A DNA stretch of 64,000 nt from Bacteroidota bacterium (lineage in GTDB: Bacteria > Bacteroidota > Bacteroidia > Chitinophagales > Chitinophagaceae). A model generated the notes under the pieces. It was not told where the DNA came from and ran no database searches. It saw only the letters and a list, made by a program, of their open reading frames with translations. Position 1 is the stretch's first letter; every line of letters starts with the position of its first letter. Below, piece by piece: positions 34,485 through 44,462 of the stretch. The position numbers were made by a program, and so were the translations under genes. The stretch covers positions 310,001 to 374,000 of the forward strand of contig CANHGS010000001.1 of NCBI GenBank assembly GCA_947460595.1, in the 5' to 3' direction.

Positions 34485-36686
34485 TTAAAATTTTGCCCCG
34501 ATTGAAACAAAGAATGTTCTTCCATCTGCTGGCAACGCGCCTGGTCCTGGATATCCGCCTGTACGGCGGGTGAAATATGTTTCATTAAATAAATTATTTA
34601 AACCAGCTTTAAAATTCAGGCCTTTTTTAAATTTATAAGTAGCAGATATATCCGTAACGCTATAAGCAGGTATTAATCCTGTATTCCCATTTGTAGCAGC
34701 AAGAACAGTATTGTTAGCATCGCTGAAAGCTTCCCCTACCGCACTTACTTGAACGGTAAATAAAACGCCCTTATTTCCTGCTGAAATTCCGCCACGAAAA
34801 ATATTCTTTGGCGCATTCTCTACTTGCTTTCCTTTTGTATTGGCATCTTTATGGTCACCGCTGTATCTAGCGTCTGTATAACCATAGGAACCAAAAATCA
34901 GGAGATCTGCATGGTTAGTTTTGGCAAATGCCTTTATTGGATTAAATTCTATATATGCTTCTAATCCTTTGCTTGTGCTATTACCAACATTGGTAATTAA
35001 TCGGGTAGTACTACTTGTTGAGATAGTGCCCACCCGATTATTGTATTGTAAATAAAAACCACTAATGTCAAATTGAATAAAGTTTTTTATTTTACCTCTA
35101 TAACCAAGATCTGCATTATATCCTGTAGCATCTTTCAAATCTGGGTCTACAATATCAGTTGTTGGTGGTGCTTGAAGGTTGGCAAATTGAATAGGGCGAT
35201 AGGCCTGTGAAATGTTTCCATATATTTCGGTAGTTTTTGTAATATGATATTCTGTACCTAATCCTGCTAAAACAAAACTGCGACTACGGTTGATGTTTTG
35301 TAAAATTATTTCTGTTCCTCCAGTTGTATATCCATTTCTACCTGAAGCGGAACCCTCTATCCACTCATACCGTAAACCTGGAATAATTAGTAGCTTATCT
35401 TTGATTCGAAAAATATTTTCAAAAAAAGCAGCTCCGTTTTTTGAATGAAATGATATATTCCTAGGGTAGTTGCCATCAACTGTTACATCATAATCTGATC
35501 CGGTAGTTCCTTTTCCATCTGCTTGCCTGTTTGTAGTGCCTGTATATAATCGAATACCAGCAGAAATAGTATGTTTCATTTTTCCTAGATGGTAGTCTGT
35601 AATAAATCTACTTTCTAAACCATAGTTTCTGTATTGGTCTAGGTTCACCACTCGGTTATTATAAGTAAGGGTATTGGCATTAATACTGTCTTTTGTAGTG
35701 ATTGGTTGTAGAAAGCCAACACTGTTTCTATCACCTATTGTCCCAAATAGTTTTGTATTCCATTGGGTGTTCTCATTGATTTGAAAATTGGCTATTAATG
35801 CGGGAGTAGTCCATATAATATCTAGCCAGTTTCTACTTCGTAAACTCGCTTGTGTATCTTGTTTCAGTTGTGTATCTGTTAACCCACCAGGTTGCTGGCT
35901 GCGGATATGCGAGCGCATTAATTCTGCTGTTAAAGTAAATTTTGAACTGAAGGAATAGGTAACCGTTGCATAACCCGCATTTGTATAATACCTGCTATTT
36001 TGTCTCCATCCATCTCCGTTGCGATGGTCAAAAAAGGAATAATAATTGACTTTTCCTTTTTTCCCTCCTATTGCATTGTAACTATTAAAAAGGCCATTAC
36101 TACCCAAAGTTTGTTGCGTTTCAAACTCAAATGGCTTCTCCATCTCTTTGCCATTGCGTAATATATAATTTAACAAACCCCCAAATTGAGGACCATATTG
36201 AAGAGAGCCCTGCCCTCTAACAATTTCTATGCGTTGTACTGCTTGGAGTTGTGGATTATAATATGCTTCAGGATATCCAAATGGATCTGCAGCTATATCG
36301 TAACCATTTTGCCTTACATTGAATTCCCAACTGCGATTAGGACTTAATCCACGTGCTGCAATCCCAATCTGAATTCCACTGGGGTCGCTCTCCCAAATAT
36401 GAATGCCAGGAACTTTTGCCAACACCTGCCGCATGGTATTGGTTACTATATTCCCCTGTACATTATTCAATATAATAAGGGCATTTTTTTTACCAGCATA
36501 TATATTAGTACCAACCACTTCTGGCATTGGTTGATAATCACTCTTGCTATTGGTTCCAACTACTGTTACATCTGGCAAATACTTTAAATGCGACGTGTCG
36601 GTACGATATTGGTTTTGTGTTATTTGCGCTTTTATTCCACTAAATAAGGATAGTGCCATCACCAATATTAAATATCTTTCTCTCAT
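34485..36686 (-). CDS. TonB-dependent outer-membrane receptor, FecA type
   Basis: 733 aa from the ATG at 36686. A TTG 9 nt upstream is less likely. The signal peptide is LILVMALSLFSGIKAQ. The plug domain has the FecA-like core IQIGIAARGLSPNRSWEFNV and RIEIVRGQGSLQYGPQFGGL (about 110-165). A 22-strand beta-barrel follows, ending in an aromatic-terminated strand (DGRTFFVSIGAKF). Receptors of this type bring in ferric citrate or other siderophores, but the ligand here is unknown. No FecR/anti-sigma pair is adjacent. It is divergent from a GH18 lipoprotein gene. Energy would come from TonB encoded about 2 kb away. Confidence 0.88.
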   Translation of the reverse strand: MRERYLILVMALSLFSGIKAQITQNQYRTDTSHLKYLPDVTVVGTNSKSDYQPMPEVVGTNIYAGKKNALIILNNVQGNIVTNTMRQVLAKVPGIHIWESDPSGIQIGIAARGLSPNRSWEFNVRQNGYDIAADPFGYPEAYYNPQLQAVQRIEIVRGQGSLQYGPQFGGLLNYILRNGKEMEKPFEFETQQTLGSNGLFNSYNAIGGKKGKVNYYSFFDHRNGDGWRQNSRYYTNAGYATVTYSFSSKFTLTAELMRSHIRSQQPGGLTDTQLKQDTQASLRSRNWLDIIWTTPALIANFQINENTQWNTKLFGTIGDRNSVGFLQPITTKDSINANTLTYNNRVVNLDQYRNYGLESRFITDYHLGKMKHTISAGIRLYTGTTNRQADGKGTTGSDYDVTVDGNYPRNISFHSKNGAAFFENIFRIKDKLLIIPGLRYEWIEGSASGRNGYTTGGTEIILQNINRSRSFVLAGLGTEYHITKTTEIYGNISQAYRPIQFANLQAPPTTDIVDPDLKDATGYNADLGYRGKIKNFIQFDISGFYLQYNNRVGTISTSSTTRLITNVGNSTSKGLEAYIEFNPIKAFAKTNHADLLIFGSYGYTDARYSGDHKDANTKGKQVENAPKNIFRGGISAGNKGVLFTVQVSAVGEAFSDANNTVLAATNGNTGLIPAYSVTDISATYKFKKGLNFKAGLNNLFNETYFTRRTGGYPGPGALPADGRTFFVSIGAKF

Positions 36687-36811
36687 TTGCTTCAATTAGA
36701 ATGCAAGGTGTTGAAACGCCAATGATCTCGTTTATGTAATCGGGAAATCAGTTTACGGAGTTGGAAAAATTCTAACGGGTCTTTTAATAATTTATTCATT
36801 ATTTTGTGTAT

Positions 36812-37885
36812 ATGAAAAAAGATTACAATAAGACTAAGTATCTCATTTTATTGGGAATGATACTCATACTGGCTGCTTGTAGTAAAAAAGATCAAACTAC
36901 AACAACCATTGTGCAACCACCAACGGGAGGGCAAACTATTAGTCCCCCAAAAGCTTTTGGATTTTATGTTGTTGGCTATTTTCCTAGTTATAGAGATCCT
37001 GCTACCATTACTGACCAAAAATTCAGGATGTGTAATGTGGTGAATTATGCCTTTGCCAATGTAACCGCAACAGGCGGACTGACTGTTGCTAACCCCACTG
37101 TATTATCTGCTGTTGCTGTAAAAGCAAAAGCTAATAATTCAAAAATATTCATAAGTATATCTGGTGTTGCAGCTGATTTTAAAAATATGGCTGCTACTGC
37201 TACAGGAAGAAATGCATTTGTGAAAAATATTATGCAAGTAGTTAGACTCTATGGGATGGATGGGGTAGACGTGGACTGGGAATTTCCTAGAACGGATGAT
37301 GGAACTGATCTAACTTATGCCGCGTTTATGAAAGAACTAAGTGATAGTTGTCATACGGACGCTAAGTATTATTTATCTACTGCTATTACAGCTGGAAAAT
37401 ATGCTGGTGTAATTCGCGATGCCATTAATAGTAGTTTATGGACCAACAATACAGTAGACTTTTTTAATATTATGGCTTATGATGATTTTAGTACTACGGT
37501 TCCTTTTAAACACCATAGTGATTTGGCATTGGCACAAACCTGTTTGAATTATTGGGTTAATACTAGAGGTATGCCTGCTGCTAAAGCAGTTTTGGGTATT
37601 CCAGCTTATGGAAGACCCAGCGGTATTACGCAAACTGGAACTGTTTTAACTTATAATACCATCACTAGTGGCTCTGGATCTGCTCTGTTGGATTCTGCTG
37701 TGGTAAGTGCCGGTGGGTTTACCAACTATACCGTTTATTATAATGGATTACCCACTGTAAAGCTGAAAGCAAAGCTTGCTCAATCAATGGGTAATGGCAT
37801 CATGATGTGGGAAAAAGGTCAAGACAGAAATGATGGGTTGTCATTGTTAAAAGCGGTATGTGATACTTTAGGAAGGGTTTATTAA
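36812..37885 (+). CDS. GH18 glycoside hydrolase lipoprotein (chitinase-like)
   Basis: 357 aa from the ATG at 36812 (a GTG two codons upstream is also in frame). Lipoprotein signal peptide with lipobox ILAAC (Cys23), then a Thr/Pro linker. A GH18 TIM barrel follows, with FGFYVVGYFPSYRDP (strand 1), KIFISISGVA (SxGG-like motif) and the catalytic DGVDVDWE, whose Glu is residue 157. The MAYD motif is in DFFNIMAYDDF, and the C-terminal MMWEKGQDRND carries the late Trp. No carbohydrate-binding module. It would cleave chitin or N-glycan-type GlcNAc linkages at the cell surface. It is convergent with the PL6 gene and not part of the uronate operon. Confidence 0.9.
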   Translation: MKKDYNKTKYLILLGMILILAACSKKDQTTTTIVQPPTGGQTISPPKAFGFYVVGYFPSYRDPATITDQKFRMCNVVNYAFANVTATGGLTVANPTVLSAVAVKAKANNSKIFISISGVAADFKNMAATATGRNAFVKNIMQVVRLYGMDGVDVDWEFPRTDDGTDLTYAAFMKELSDSCHTDAKYYLSTAITAGKYAGVIRDAINSSLWTNNTVDFFNIMAYDDFSTTVPFKHHSDLALAQTCLNYWVNTRGMPAAKAVLGIPAYGRPSGITQTGTVLTYNTITSGSGSALLDSAVVSAGGFTNYTVYYNGLPTVKLKAKLAQSMGNGIMMWEKGQDRNDGLSLLKAVCDTLGRVY

Positions 37886-37904
37886 TTAGAGCTGTTCTTA
37901 AATT

Positions 37905-40166
37905 TTATTCTTTTACCAAAAACTTATTGGTTTGAATTAATCCAGATGCTGTTGTTTGATTTCCTTTTAGACGGTGTGCTGCTTTTACTTCATCTTGATA
38001 TAGAATCATGGTTTGACCCTGATGGCAATTTGTAAATCGATTATTTTCTAGAAGTGTTTTTTGTACCCCAGCAAAATGAATCATGGGTTTGTCTGTAGCA
38101 ATAGACTGCATATTGCTAAAACTATTGTTGGCAATTTTAACAATGGGTCCCATAGTGCTCTCGTCATTTCCGGTGCGTATTAGGTCCAATACCTGTCCTT
38201 TATAATCCTTAAATTGGTTATTAGAAATGGTTAATTGCTCCACATTATAATATCCTTTTTTGCCTAATTCCTGATCCATTTTGAATAGGATACCACTGCC
38301 TTGTTCAAAGCTAGATTGGGTAATAAAGATGCTATCTGCTACACTAGTCTTTGTGGCATCAAAAAATATTCCGTTGTAATTGAAGACTTTGGATTGATTC
38401 ATGGTAAAAGAAACATGTTTTACGCTTCCTGAACTATCAAGGGAAATAAACGAGTTGGCTTGCATATTACTCAAATCAAAAGATAGTTTGCTAATTGCTA
38501 AGGTTGAACCAGACATGATTTGAAACAAAAAGAAATTTTTTGCTGCAATTATTTGAATGGGTGTAGTTTGCCTAGAGGTCAGTATTAGATTGCTTGTTAT
38601 ATTAACAGATTGCTCAAATTGATATTTGCTTCCTGTTAAGTTGATGATTAGTGGTGTCCCTTTATGTTGTTCTAAGATTTGAACAAAAGATTTGCTATCT
38701 GCACAATCTACCGTTTTTGCCATAATCGATGTTGACTTTGGAATAAACCAATTGGTACCTGTTCCTTCTTTTGCTAGGAGCCTTAATTTAGTAAGCAATT
38801 TGGTTGATGAAAACCCTGGTTTGTTGTTTAAGGCTAATTCGCTACGCTCAGGATTGGCTTTGCCAATACTATCTATCCAATGATTAGTATTTACATACCA
38901 TTCTTTGCTTACTGAAATAGAATCTATATTGCTATTGATAAGATTTGCTTTTGCAAAACCTGCTGTTAGCGTTTGTGTTTGTTGATTGTTTACAAGGTTA
39001 CCTGAAAAATGAATTCCATTGATTTTATCAAATATCAAGTATACAGATTTGTCTGTTTTGTTCAGAACCAGGTTGTTGACCATGAGTACATTTGCTGGTG
39101 CTTGACTTCTTTCGGTATCACTACCCTCGCAAAATCCCATGGGTGCACAATCCACAAAACTATTGTTTGCAACAAGGGCGTCTTTTACAGGAAGGTATCT
39201 AATTGCCGGAGAATTGGGAACGCCATTCATGATGCATAATGGGGCTCTGAATCCCTCACCCCTGCATTTATAGAAAAAATTATTTAACACCCAATTACCC
39301 TCGTTGATGATTCTTACACCACCTGTACCTATTTTACCATTACCCAAAAACAAATTATCCATAACCAAGTTCTTATTACCATGTCTCAATACTACAGATC
39401 CCTGACACTCTTTGAAAAGATTACCGCGAATGGTATTGGCTCCTGATTTGATGGAAATGATTTCTGTTTCTCCATCGCAATTGTCAAAATAATTATCTGT
39501 GATTTGTGTATTAGAATTAAACTCACAGTGTTCTGAAACACCTACCCTAATCATTTCGCCGGTATTAGACGCAAGCGGAATTCTAAAGCCAAAATGGTTA
39601 TGGTCAATGGAATGAAAATTCTGTCTGCTCAAATCAGTATCTAAAATAACAGCTAATAAGACGCCCATATTTTGCTTGTCTCTGAATTGGCAGTGGTCAA
39701 TTCTATTATTTCTTCCGTGTAGTTCTACCCAATAGTTTTCATCCATTCTTTTGGGGTTATTAAATCCATCAATTACAGAATTGGTTATCCTGCAATGATT
39801 GGCCAATTGTGTTATACTAGATCTAAAACTCATGATTGCTTTTTTTCCTGCATAGCCATCTTTAAAATGCCACCCATCAATCACCAGCCAACTACCACCA
39901 ATGCTCAAACTGGATTGCCCCGAAAACCATACTAAGCTTGGGCTTTCAACACGATAAGTAATTGGCGCATCGGCAGTTCCTAAAGCATTGAGTTGAATCT
40001 TTGCATTTATCCAATCCCCTTTTTGTAATAGAATTAAATCACCGGGTAATGCGTTTTTGTCTGCTTGCATTAACGCTGCTGCATTAGTAACCGTCCAGGT
40101 TTTTGCCTGTAATTTGGTCAATGAAATAAACAGGAAAAAGCAAAAAAGGATGCTTAATTTCTTCAT
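37905..40166 (-). CDS. PL6 family polysaccharide lyase (alginate lyase / chondroitinase B type)
   Basis: 753 aa with a signal peptide (MKKLSILFCFFLFISLTKLQA). The N-terminal parallel beta-helix (about 23-450) is of the PL6 type. The catalytic pair is visible: Lys240 in EIISIKSGANTIRGN and Arg261 in GSVVLRHGNKN, 21 residues apart as in chondroitinase B (K250/R271). A second beta-helix-like domain (about 470-740) follows, as in the large two-domain PL6 enzymes. These eliminate at the C5 proton of mannuronate-rich alginate or dermatan-type uronates. It is 21 nt downstream of the lacI-type gene and probably co-transcribed with it. Confidence 0.9.
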   Translation of the reverse strand: MKKLSILFCFFLFISLTKLQAKTWTVTNAAALMQADKNALPGDLILLQKGDWINAKIQLNALGTADAPITYRVESPSLVWFSGQSSLSIGGSWLVIDGWHFKDGYAGKKAIMSFRSSITQLANHCRITNSVIDGFNNPKRMDENYWVELHGRNNRIDHCQFRDKQNMGVLLAVILDTDLSRQNFHSIDHNHFGFRIPLASNTGEMIRVGVSEHCEFNSNTQITDNYFDNCDGETEIISIKSGANTIRGNLFKECQGSVVLRHGNKNLVMDNLFLGNGKIGTGGVRIINEGNWVLNNFFYKCRGEGFRAPLCIMNGVPNSPAIRYLPVKDALVANNSFVDCAPMGFCEGSDTERSQAPANVLMVNNLVLNKTDKSVYLIFDKINGIHFSGNLVNNQQTQTLTAGFAKANLINSNIDSISVSKEWYVNTNHWIDSIGKANPERSELALNNKPGFSSTKLLTKLRLLAKEGTGTNWFIPKSTSIMAKTVDCADSKSFVQILEQHKGTPLIINLTGSKYQFEQSVNITSNLILTSRQTTPIQIIAAKNFFLFQIMSGSTLAISKLSFDLSNMQANSFISLDSSGSVKHVSFTMNQSKVFNYNGIFFDATKTSVADSIFITQSSFEQGSGILFKMDQELGKKGYYNVEQLTISNNQFKDYKGQVLDLIRTGNDESTMGPIVKIANNSFSNMQSIATDKPMIHFAGVQKTLLENNRFTNCHQGQTMILYQDEVKAAHRLKGNQTTASGLIQTNKFLVKE

Positions 40167-40187
40167 GTTGCTGTCTTTAATGAACGA

Positions 40188-41213
40188 TTAATTTTTGATG
40201 GGTGATTTCTGTGATGATTCTCTGATTATGAGTTTTGGCTTTAAGACCTTTTCTTCAAGATCCATATTCTCTTTATTGTGCATGGTTTCAATGAATAATT
40301 TGGCTGCAGCTTTTCCCAATTCAAACGAGGGCATTTCAATACTAGACAAGCTTGGTGTTACTAAGCTTGTTACAGGTTCATTGTTAAAACCTACTAGTCC
40401 AATATCTTCTGGCATGCGCAACCCTTTTTTCTTGATGGCCAACATGGCGCCAATGGCCATTCTATCGCTGATAGTAAATATAGCATCCGGCCTTTTTTTC
40501 ATAGCCAGTAATTCTAGGGTAGCAAAATAGGCGTAGTCCTGATTAAAGTCACAATGAACAATTAATGCTGGATCTTTTTTGATTTTATATTTTTTGAGTG
40601 CGTTTAAATAGCCATCCATTCGGCTGTTACTAATTCCTAGGTTTTCTGGTCCGGCTAGAACCGCAATTCTTTTATAGCCCTGTTCTATCAAGTGTTCTGT
40701 AGCTATGAAACCACCTTCTTCATTGTCTATGCGTACGCTTGGGGCCTTTAAATGCGGGGTTACCCTATCAAAGACAACTACCGGCAAGTTTCTTTCTTGT
40801 ATTTTCTTAAAATGTTCAAATGATTTTGATTCACTAGAAACTGAAATAATAAAACCGTCTACCAAACTTTCTAATAATCTTCTAGTATTTAAAATCTCTC
40901 TTCCAAAAGATTCATTACTCTGGCAAACCATAACAGTAAAACCTGCTTCTAATGCAACTTCATCAATGCCTCTTACCATTAAGGACAGTACATAGTCCAA
41001 GTTGGGTACAATTACCCCAATGGTATGTGTTTGTTTCTGCCTAAGACTTAACGCTAGTTTGTTTGGTTGATAATTTAATTCTTCTGACAATGCCATTACA
41101 GCTTTCTTAGTATCGGGATTTACATCTGATGCATTGCGTAGGGCTCTTGATACGGTTGACAATGAAATGTTCAATCGTTTGGCAATGTCTTTTATGGTGG
41201 CAGGTTTTTCCAT
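40188..41213 (-). CDS. LacI-family transcriptional regulator of the uronan locus
   Basis: 341 aa from the ATG at 41213; the ATG at 41228 would add MQQSR. N-terminal HTH and hinge: TIKDIAKRLNISLSTVSRAL, then NPDTKKAVMALSEELNYQPN. Residues 60-340 form a periplasmic-binding-protein-type effector domain (TIGVIVPNLDYVLSLMVRGI; GLVGFNNEPVTSLVTPSLSS). It stands between PL6 and the divergent SDR-lyase-susCD operon, so it probably represses both until a uronate-derived inducer binds. LacI control, in place of a hybrid two-component sensor, is known in some alginate loci. Candidate operators lie at 41259 and 41424. Confidence 0.92.
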   Translation of the reverse strand: MEKPATIKDIAKRLNISLSTVSRALRNASDVNPDTKKAVMALSEELNYQPNKLALSLRQKQTHTIGVIVPNLDYVLSLMVRGIDEVALEAGFTVMVCQSNESFGREILNTRRLLESLVDGFIISVSSESKSFEHFKKIQERNLPVVVFDRVTPHLKAPSVRIDNEEGGFIATEHLIEQGYKRIAVLAGPENLGISNSRMDGYLNALKKYKIKKDPALIVHCDFNQDYAYFATLELLAMKKRPDAIFTISDRMAIGAMLAIKKKGLRMPEDIGLVGFNNEPVTSLVTPSLSSIEMPSFELGKAAAKLFIETMHNKENMDLEEKVLKPKLIIRESSQKSPIKN

Positions 41214-41258
41214 TCGGCTTTGTTGCATGTAAAGCTACAAGCAAAACAAATACGAGAA

Positions 41259-41278
41259 TACCGGCATCCTTGCCGGTA
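41259..41278. promoter_or_regulatory. Perfect 20-bp inverted repeat upstream of the lacI-type gene
   Basis: TACCGGCA and TGCCGGTA form 8-bp perfect arms with a 4-nt spacer, 45 nt upstream of the regulator ATG in the divergent control region. A candidate operator or cruciform. The centre lacks the CG step typical of LacI-family operators, so the assignment is tentative. Confidence 0.5.
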
Positions 41279-41423
41279 ACGTTGTCGGAATGGATAAAAT
41301 CTAAAAACAGAAATAAAATGCCATATATCATAGATAATATCTAATAAAACAATCAAAAATTTGATATTATTCAATGCTTGTAAAAATCGCCATGGCAGTA
41401 TAAAATGTTAGCATTACGTTTCA

Positions 41424-41443
41424 AATACCAGGTTTATGGTATT
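41424..41443. promoter_or_regulatory. Perfect 20-bp inverted repeat upstream of the SDR-lyase operon
   Basis: AATACCA and TGGTATT, 7-bp perfect arms with a 6-nt spacer, lie 32 nt before the SDR ATG. The site is placed where a repressor would block the rightward operon. Confidence 0.5.
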
Positions 41444-41475
41444 CAACTCGATTGTAACAACTCAAAATAATTGCC

Positions 41476-42231
41476 ATGAATGCTACTGCAACCAAAGTTG
41501 CCATTGTAACCGGTGGCGCCCGTGACATTGGAAGGGCTGTTTCTTTGAAATTAGCCGCATCCGGAATTAAAGTATGTTTTAATTATCTCAGTAGTGTTGA
41601 TCAAGCCAATGAAACCCTGGCCTTGATCAAGGCTACCGGTGGCGATGCCATTGCAATTCAAGGCGATATGACCAAGTCTGAGGATGTTAAAAGATTGATA
41701 GATGCTGCAACTGCAGCCTTTGGTAATCAAATTGACTATGTAGTGAATGTAGCTGGGGGTATTCTAGGTAGAAAACCACTTGCGGAACTAGATGAATCAT
41801 TTTGGGATGCCGTAATTGATGTGAATCTTAAATCGGTTTATCTTGTTTGCAGAGCAGTATTACCGCATTTGGTATCAGGGGCGGCCATTGTCAATTTTTC
41901 TTCGCAGGCAGCACGTGACGGCGGCGGTGGTGGCGCATTGGCCTACGCTGCATCAAAAGGGGCTGTTTTAACCCTAACCAGGGGTTTGGCCAAGGAATTG
42001 GGACCCAAGGGCATTCGTGTGAATGCAGTTTCTCCTGGTATGATTAATACAGGATTTCATGACACATTTACAAAACCAGAAATTCGCTCAAATGTAGCGG
42101 CAGCAACTCCCTTAAAGAGAGAGGGGGAGGCTAGTGAAGTGGCTGACCTAGTAGCTTATTTGCTAAGTGATGCGGCCTCATTTATTAATGGTGAAAGTGT
42201 GGAAATTAATGGCGGTTCCTTTTTTGCTTAA
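41476..42231 (+). CDS. SDR-family oxidoreductase, probable DEH reductase
   Basis: 251-aa short-chain dehydrogenase. The dinucleotide motif TGGARDIG (12-19) is a variant of TGxxxGxG with Asp in place of the middle Gly. The catalytic residues are Ser142/Ser143, Tyr157 and Lys161 (AYAASKGA), and NVAGG replaces the NAG motif. The C-terminal substrate loop ends in ESVEINGGSFFA. First gene of the rightward operon. It precedes PL17 and KdgF genes, where SDRs of this type reduce 4-deoxy-L-erythro-5-hexoseulose uronate (DEH) to 2-keto-3-deoxygluconate. The substrate is assigned from context. Cytoplasmic. Confidence 0.85.
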   Translation: MNATATKVAIVTGGARDIGRAVSLKLAASGIKVCFNYLSSVDQANETLALIKATGGDAIAIQGDMTKSEDVKRLIDAATAAFGNQIDYVVNVAGGILGRKPLAELDESFWDAVIDVNLKSVYLVCRAVLPHLVSGAAIVNFSSQAARDGGGGGALAYAASKGAVLTLTRGLAKELGPKGIRVNAVSPGMINTGFHDTFTKPEIRSNVAAATPLKREGEASEVADLVAYLLSDAASFINGESVEINGGSFFA

Positions 42232-42254
42232 ATGGATTGCTTGAAATATTTGCC

Positions 42255-44447
42255 ATGTATCGATTGTTAACTGTTATAGGTGGTTTTCTCATTTCTGGGT
42301 GTCTGTTTGCACAGCATCCGGTTGGCTTTTATAGTAAAGTGGATCTGAACTATGTGAAAGCCAATATGGAAGGTAATGCCCTTTTACAGCAATCTTTAGA
42401 AACCCTAAAAAATGAAACTGATCCTTGGTTGGATAAAGCCGTAGATGTGCCCTTGCCCAAAGACGCAGCTGGTGGGTATTCACATGAAAAGCATAAAGCT
42501 AATTACTTGTTATTATTCAATAGTGGCATTTTGTACAGTATAACAGGTAAACAGGCTTACGCCAATTTAGTAGCAAGAGTATTATTGCAATATGCCAAGT
42601 TAATTCCAGGATTGAAAAATCATCCTCAGGCCACAAGTAGTTCTCCTGGTAGAATTTTCTGGCAAGCCTTGAACGATGCCAATTGGTTAGTATATACTTC
42701 CATGGCCTATGATATGGTATATAATGGGTTAAAAAAATCAGATAGGGATATCATTACCTCTGAAGTTTTTAAACCAGAAGTTGACTTTATAACACAAGAC
42801 CTCAAATCTTGGTTTAACCTTATTCATAATCACGCAGTATGGGCAACTGCTGCTGTTGGTTTAGTTGGAATTGCTACTGATAATGATGACTATATTCAAT
42901 TGGCCCTAAAAGGCAGCTTACGGAATGGCAATACCGGGTTTTATGCTTTGATGGGCCAATTATTTTCTCCAGATGGTTATTATACAGAAGGCCCGTATTA
43001 TACCAGGTATGCATTATTGCCCTTTATGATTTTTGCTAATGCTTTAAATAATAAATTTCCTGAACAGCATTTGTTCCAATATAGAAATTCCATTCTTGAA
43101 AAAGCGCTAAATACGGCCTTGCAACATACGAATACCGATGGAATGTTTTTTCCTATGAATGACGCTATTAAAGACAAGGATTATACTACAAGTGAAATGT
43201 TGATGGCTTTAAATGTAGCCACAAAGGCCTATGGTGTTAAACCTGCTTATTTATTTGTTGCAAAAAAGCAAGGAAAGGTTCTGTTAGGTAAGGGTGGTGT
43301 TCAATTAGCTAAAGCCATGGTAGATAAACATGCTATTCCCCAATGGTTTCCATATACAAGTATAGAAAATACAGATGGACCAACAGGGAAACAAGGCGGA
43401 TTAGATATACTCCGATTGGGCAATAAAGCTGAATTAGCTAGTTTAATTTTTAAGTATACTTCTCATGGTTTGTCACATGGGCATTTTGACAAACTCAATA
43501 TCAATCTCTTTGACGCAGGAAAAGAAATCTTACAGGATTACGGGTCTGCCAGATTTGTTGGCGTTGAACAAAAATATGGGGGAAGGTATTTGCCAGAAAA
43601 TGGAAAATATGCGGTTCAGACTATTGCCCACAATACCTTGGTAGTAGATGAGACTAGTCATTTTAAAGGGGAAGAAAAAATTGCTGAAAATTATGCTCCG
43701 GTTAAACGGTTTTCTGCTTTAGACAATCCAAATTTGTTGGTTACATCTGCTTTTGATAGCAATGCTACAGCCGGTGTAAAAATGGATAGAACTATTTATT
43801 TTTTGCAATTACCCACTAGTCAAAAATTAATGGTTGACTTGTTTAAGGTAAGTTCTGCTAGCCAGCACCAATATGATTTACCCTTTCATTATTTGGGTCA
43901 ATTTATTCATGCAAATTTTAGCTATCAATCTAGTAAGACTAGTATGAATATCTTAGGTAAGAAAAATGGGTATCAATATTTATGGAAGGAAGCTGAAGCG
44001 AGTGTAGGAAATACTACGGTTCAGTTTAGTTTTATGAATGGCAAAACATTTTACAGCCTATCTAGCTTAATCCAAGACTCTGCAAAATTATTTTTTGCTA
44101 GATCTGGCGCCAATGATTCAGACTTCAACTTAAGACACGATCCTGTCTTTGTGATTCGAAAAAATGCGAATAACCAAACTTTTGTAAACGTTTTGGAGAT
44201 TCATGGAAAATATGATCCAGTTATAGAAACTTCTTCTGGTGGTAATGCTGCTGTACAACAAATTAGTCTATTACTGGATAATCAGGATCTGACTATTGCA
44301 AGGGTATTAATCAATGACAAATACTTACTAATCTGTGAAAGTAGAAATAATATAGAAAAAACGAGTCAACATCAATTTGAAATAAGCGGCCAGAAATTTG
44401 AATGGATTGGCCCTTATGCTATATTTTATAATGGTAGAAAATTATAA
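42255..44447 (+). CDS. PL17 family oligoalginate lyase (heparinase II/III-like)
   Basis: 730 aa from the ATG at 42255; the TTG at 42237 is less likely. The signal peptide is MYRLLTVIGGFLISGCLFAQ. It has an N-terminal alpha/alpha-toroid of the Alg17C type (about 25-370): the active-site pair N192-H193 is in LIHNHAVWA, and the Tyr cluster is YYTEGPYYTRYALL. The C-terminal heparinase-type beta-sandwich (about 380-700) has HGLSHGHFDKLNINLF, whose His contributes to the metal/active site. PL17 enzymes release unsaturated monouronate from the ends of oligomers. The stop is 15 nt before the cupin gene. No anchor was seen, so it is probably periplasmic. Confidence 0.9.
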   Translation: MYRLLTVIGGFLISGCLFAQHPVGFYSKVDLNYVKANMEGNALLQQSLETLKNETDPWLDKAVDVPLPKDAAGGYSHEKHKANYLLLFNSGILYSITGKQAYANLVARVLLQYAKLIPGLKNHPQATSSSPGRIFWQALNDANWLVYTSMAYDMVYNGLKKSDRDIITSEVFKPEVDFITQDLKSWFNLIHNHAVWATAAVGLVGIATDNDDYIQLALKGSLRNGNTGFYALMGQLFSPDGYYTEGPYYTRYALLPFMIFANALNNKFPEQHLFQYRNSILEKALNTALQHTNTDGMFFPMNDAIKDKDYTTSEMLMALNVATKAYGVKPAYLFVAKKQGKVLLGKGGVQLAKAMVDKHAIPQWFPYTSIENTDGPTGKQGGLDILRLGNKAELASLIFKYTSHGLSHGHFDKLNINLFDAGKEILQDYGSARFVGVEQKYGGRYLPENGKYAVQTIAHNTLVVDETSHFKGEEKIAENYAPVKRFSALDNPNLLVTSAFDSNATAGVKMDRTIYFLQLPTSQKLMVDLFKVSSASQHQYDLPFHYLGQFIHANFSYQSSKTSMNILGKKNGYQYLWKEAEASVGNTTVQFSFMNGKTFYSLSSLIQDSAKLFFARSGANDSDFNLRHDPVFVIRKNANNQTFVNVLEIHGKYDPVIETSSGGNAAVQQISLLLDNQDLTIARVLINDKYLLICESRNNIEKTSQHQFEISGQKFEWIGPYAIFYNGRKL

Positions 44448-44462
44448 GGTGGAACTTTTTAA

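Noticed and set aside
41107..41344. Short frames on both strands in the lacI upstream region
   Set aside because: They overlap the lacI start and the palindromes, and the peptides lack any coherent pattern.
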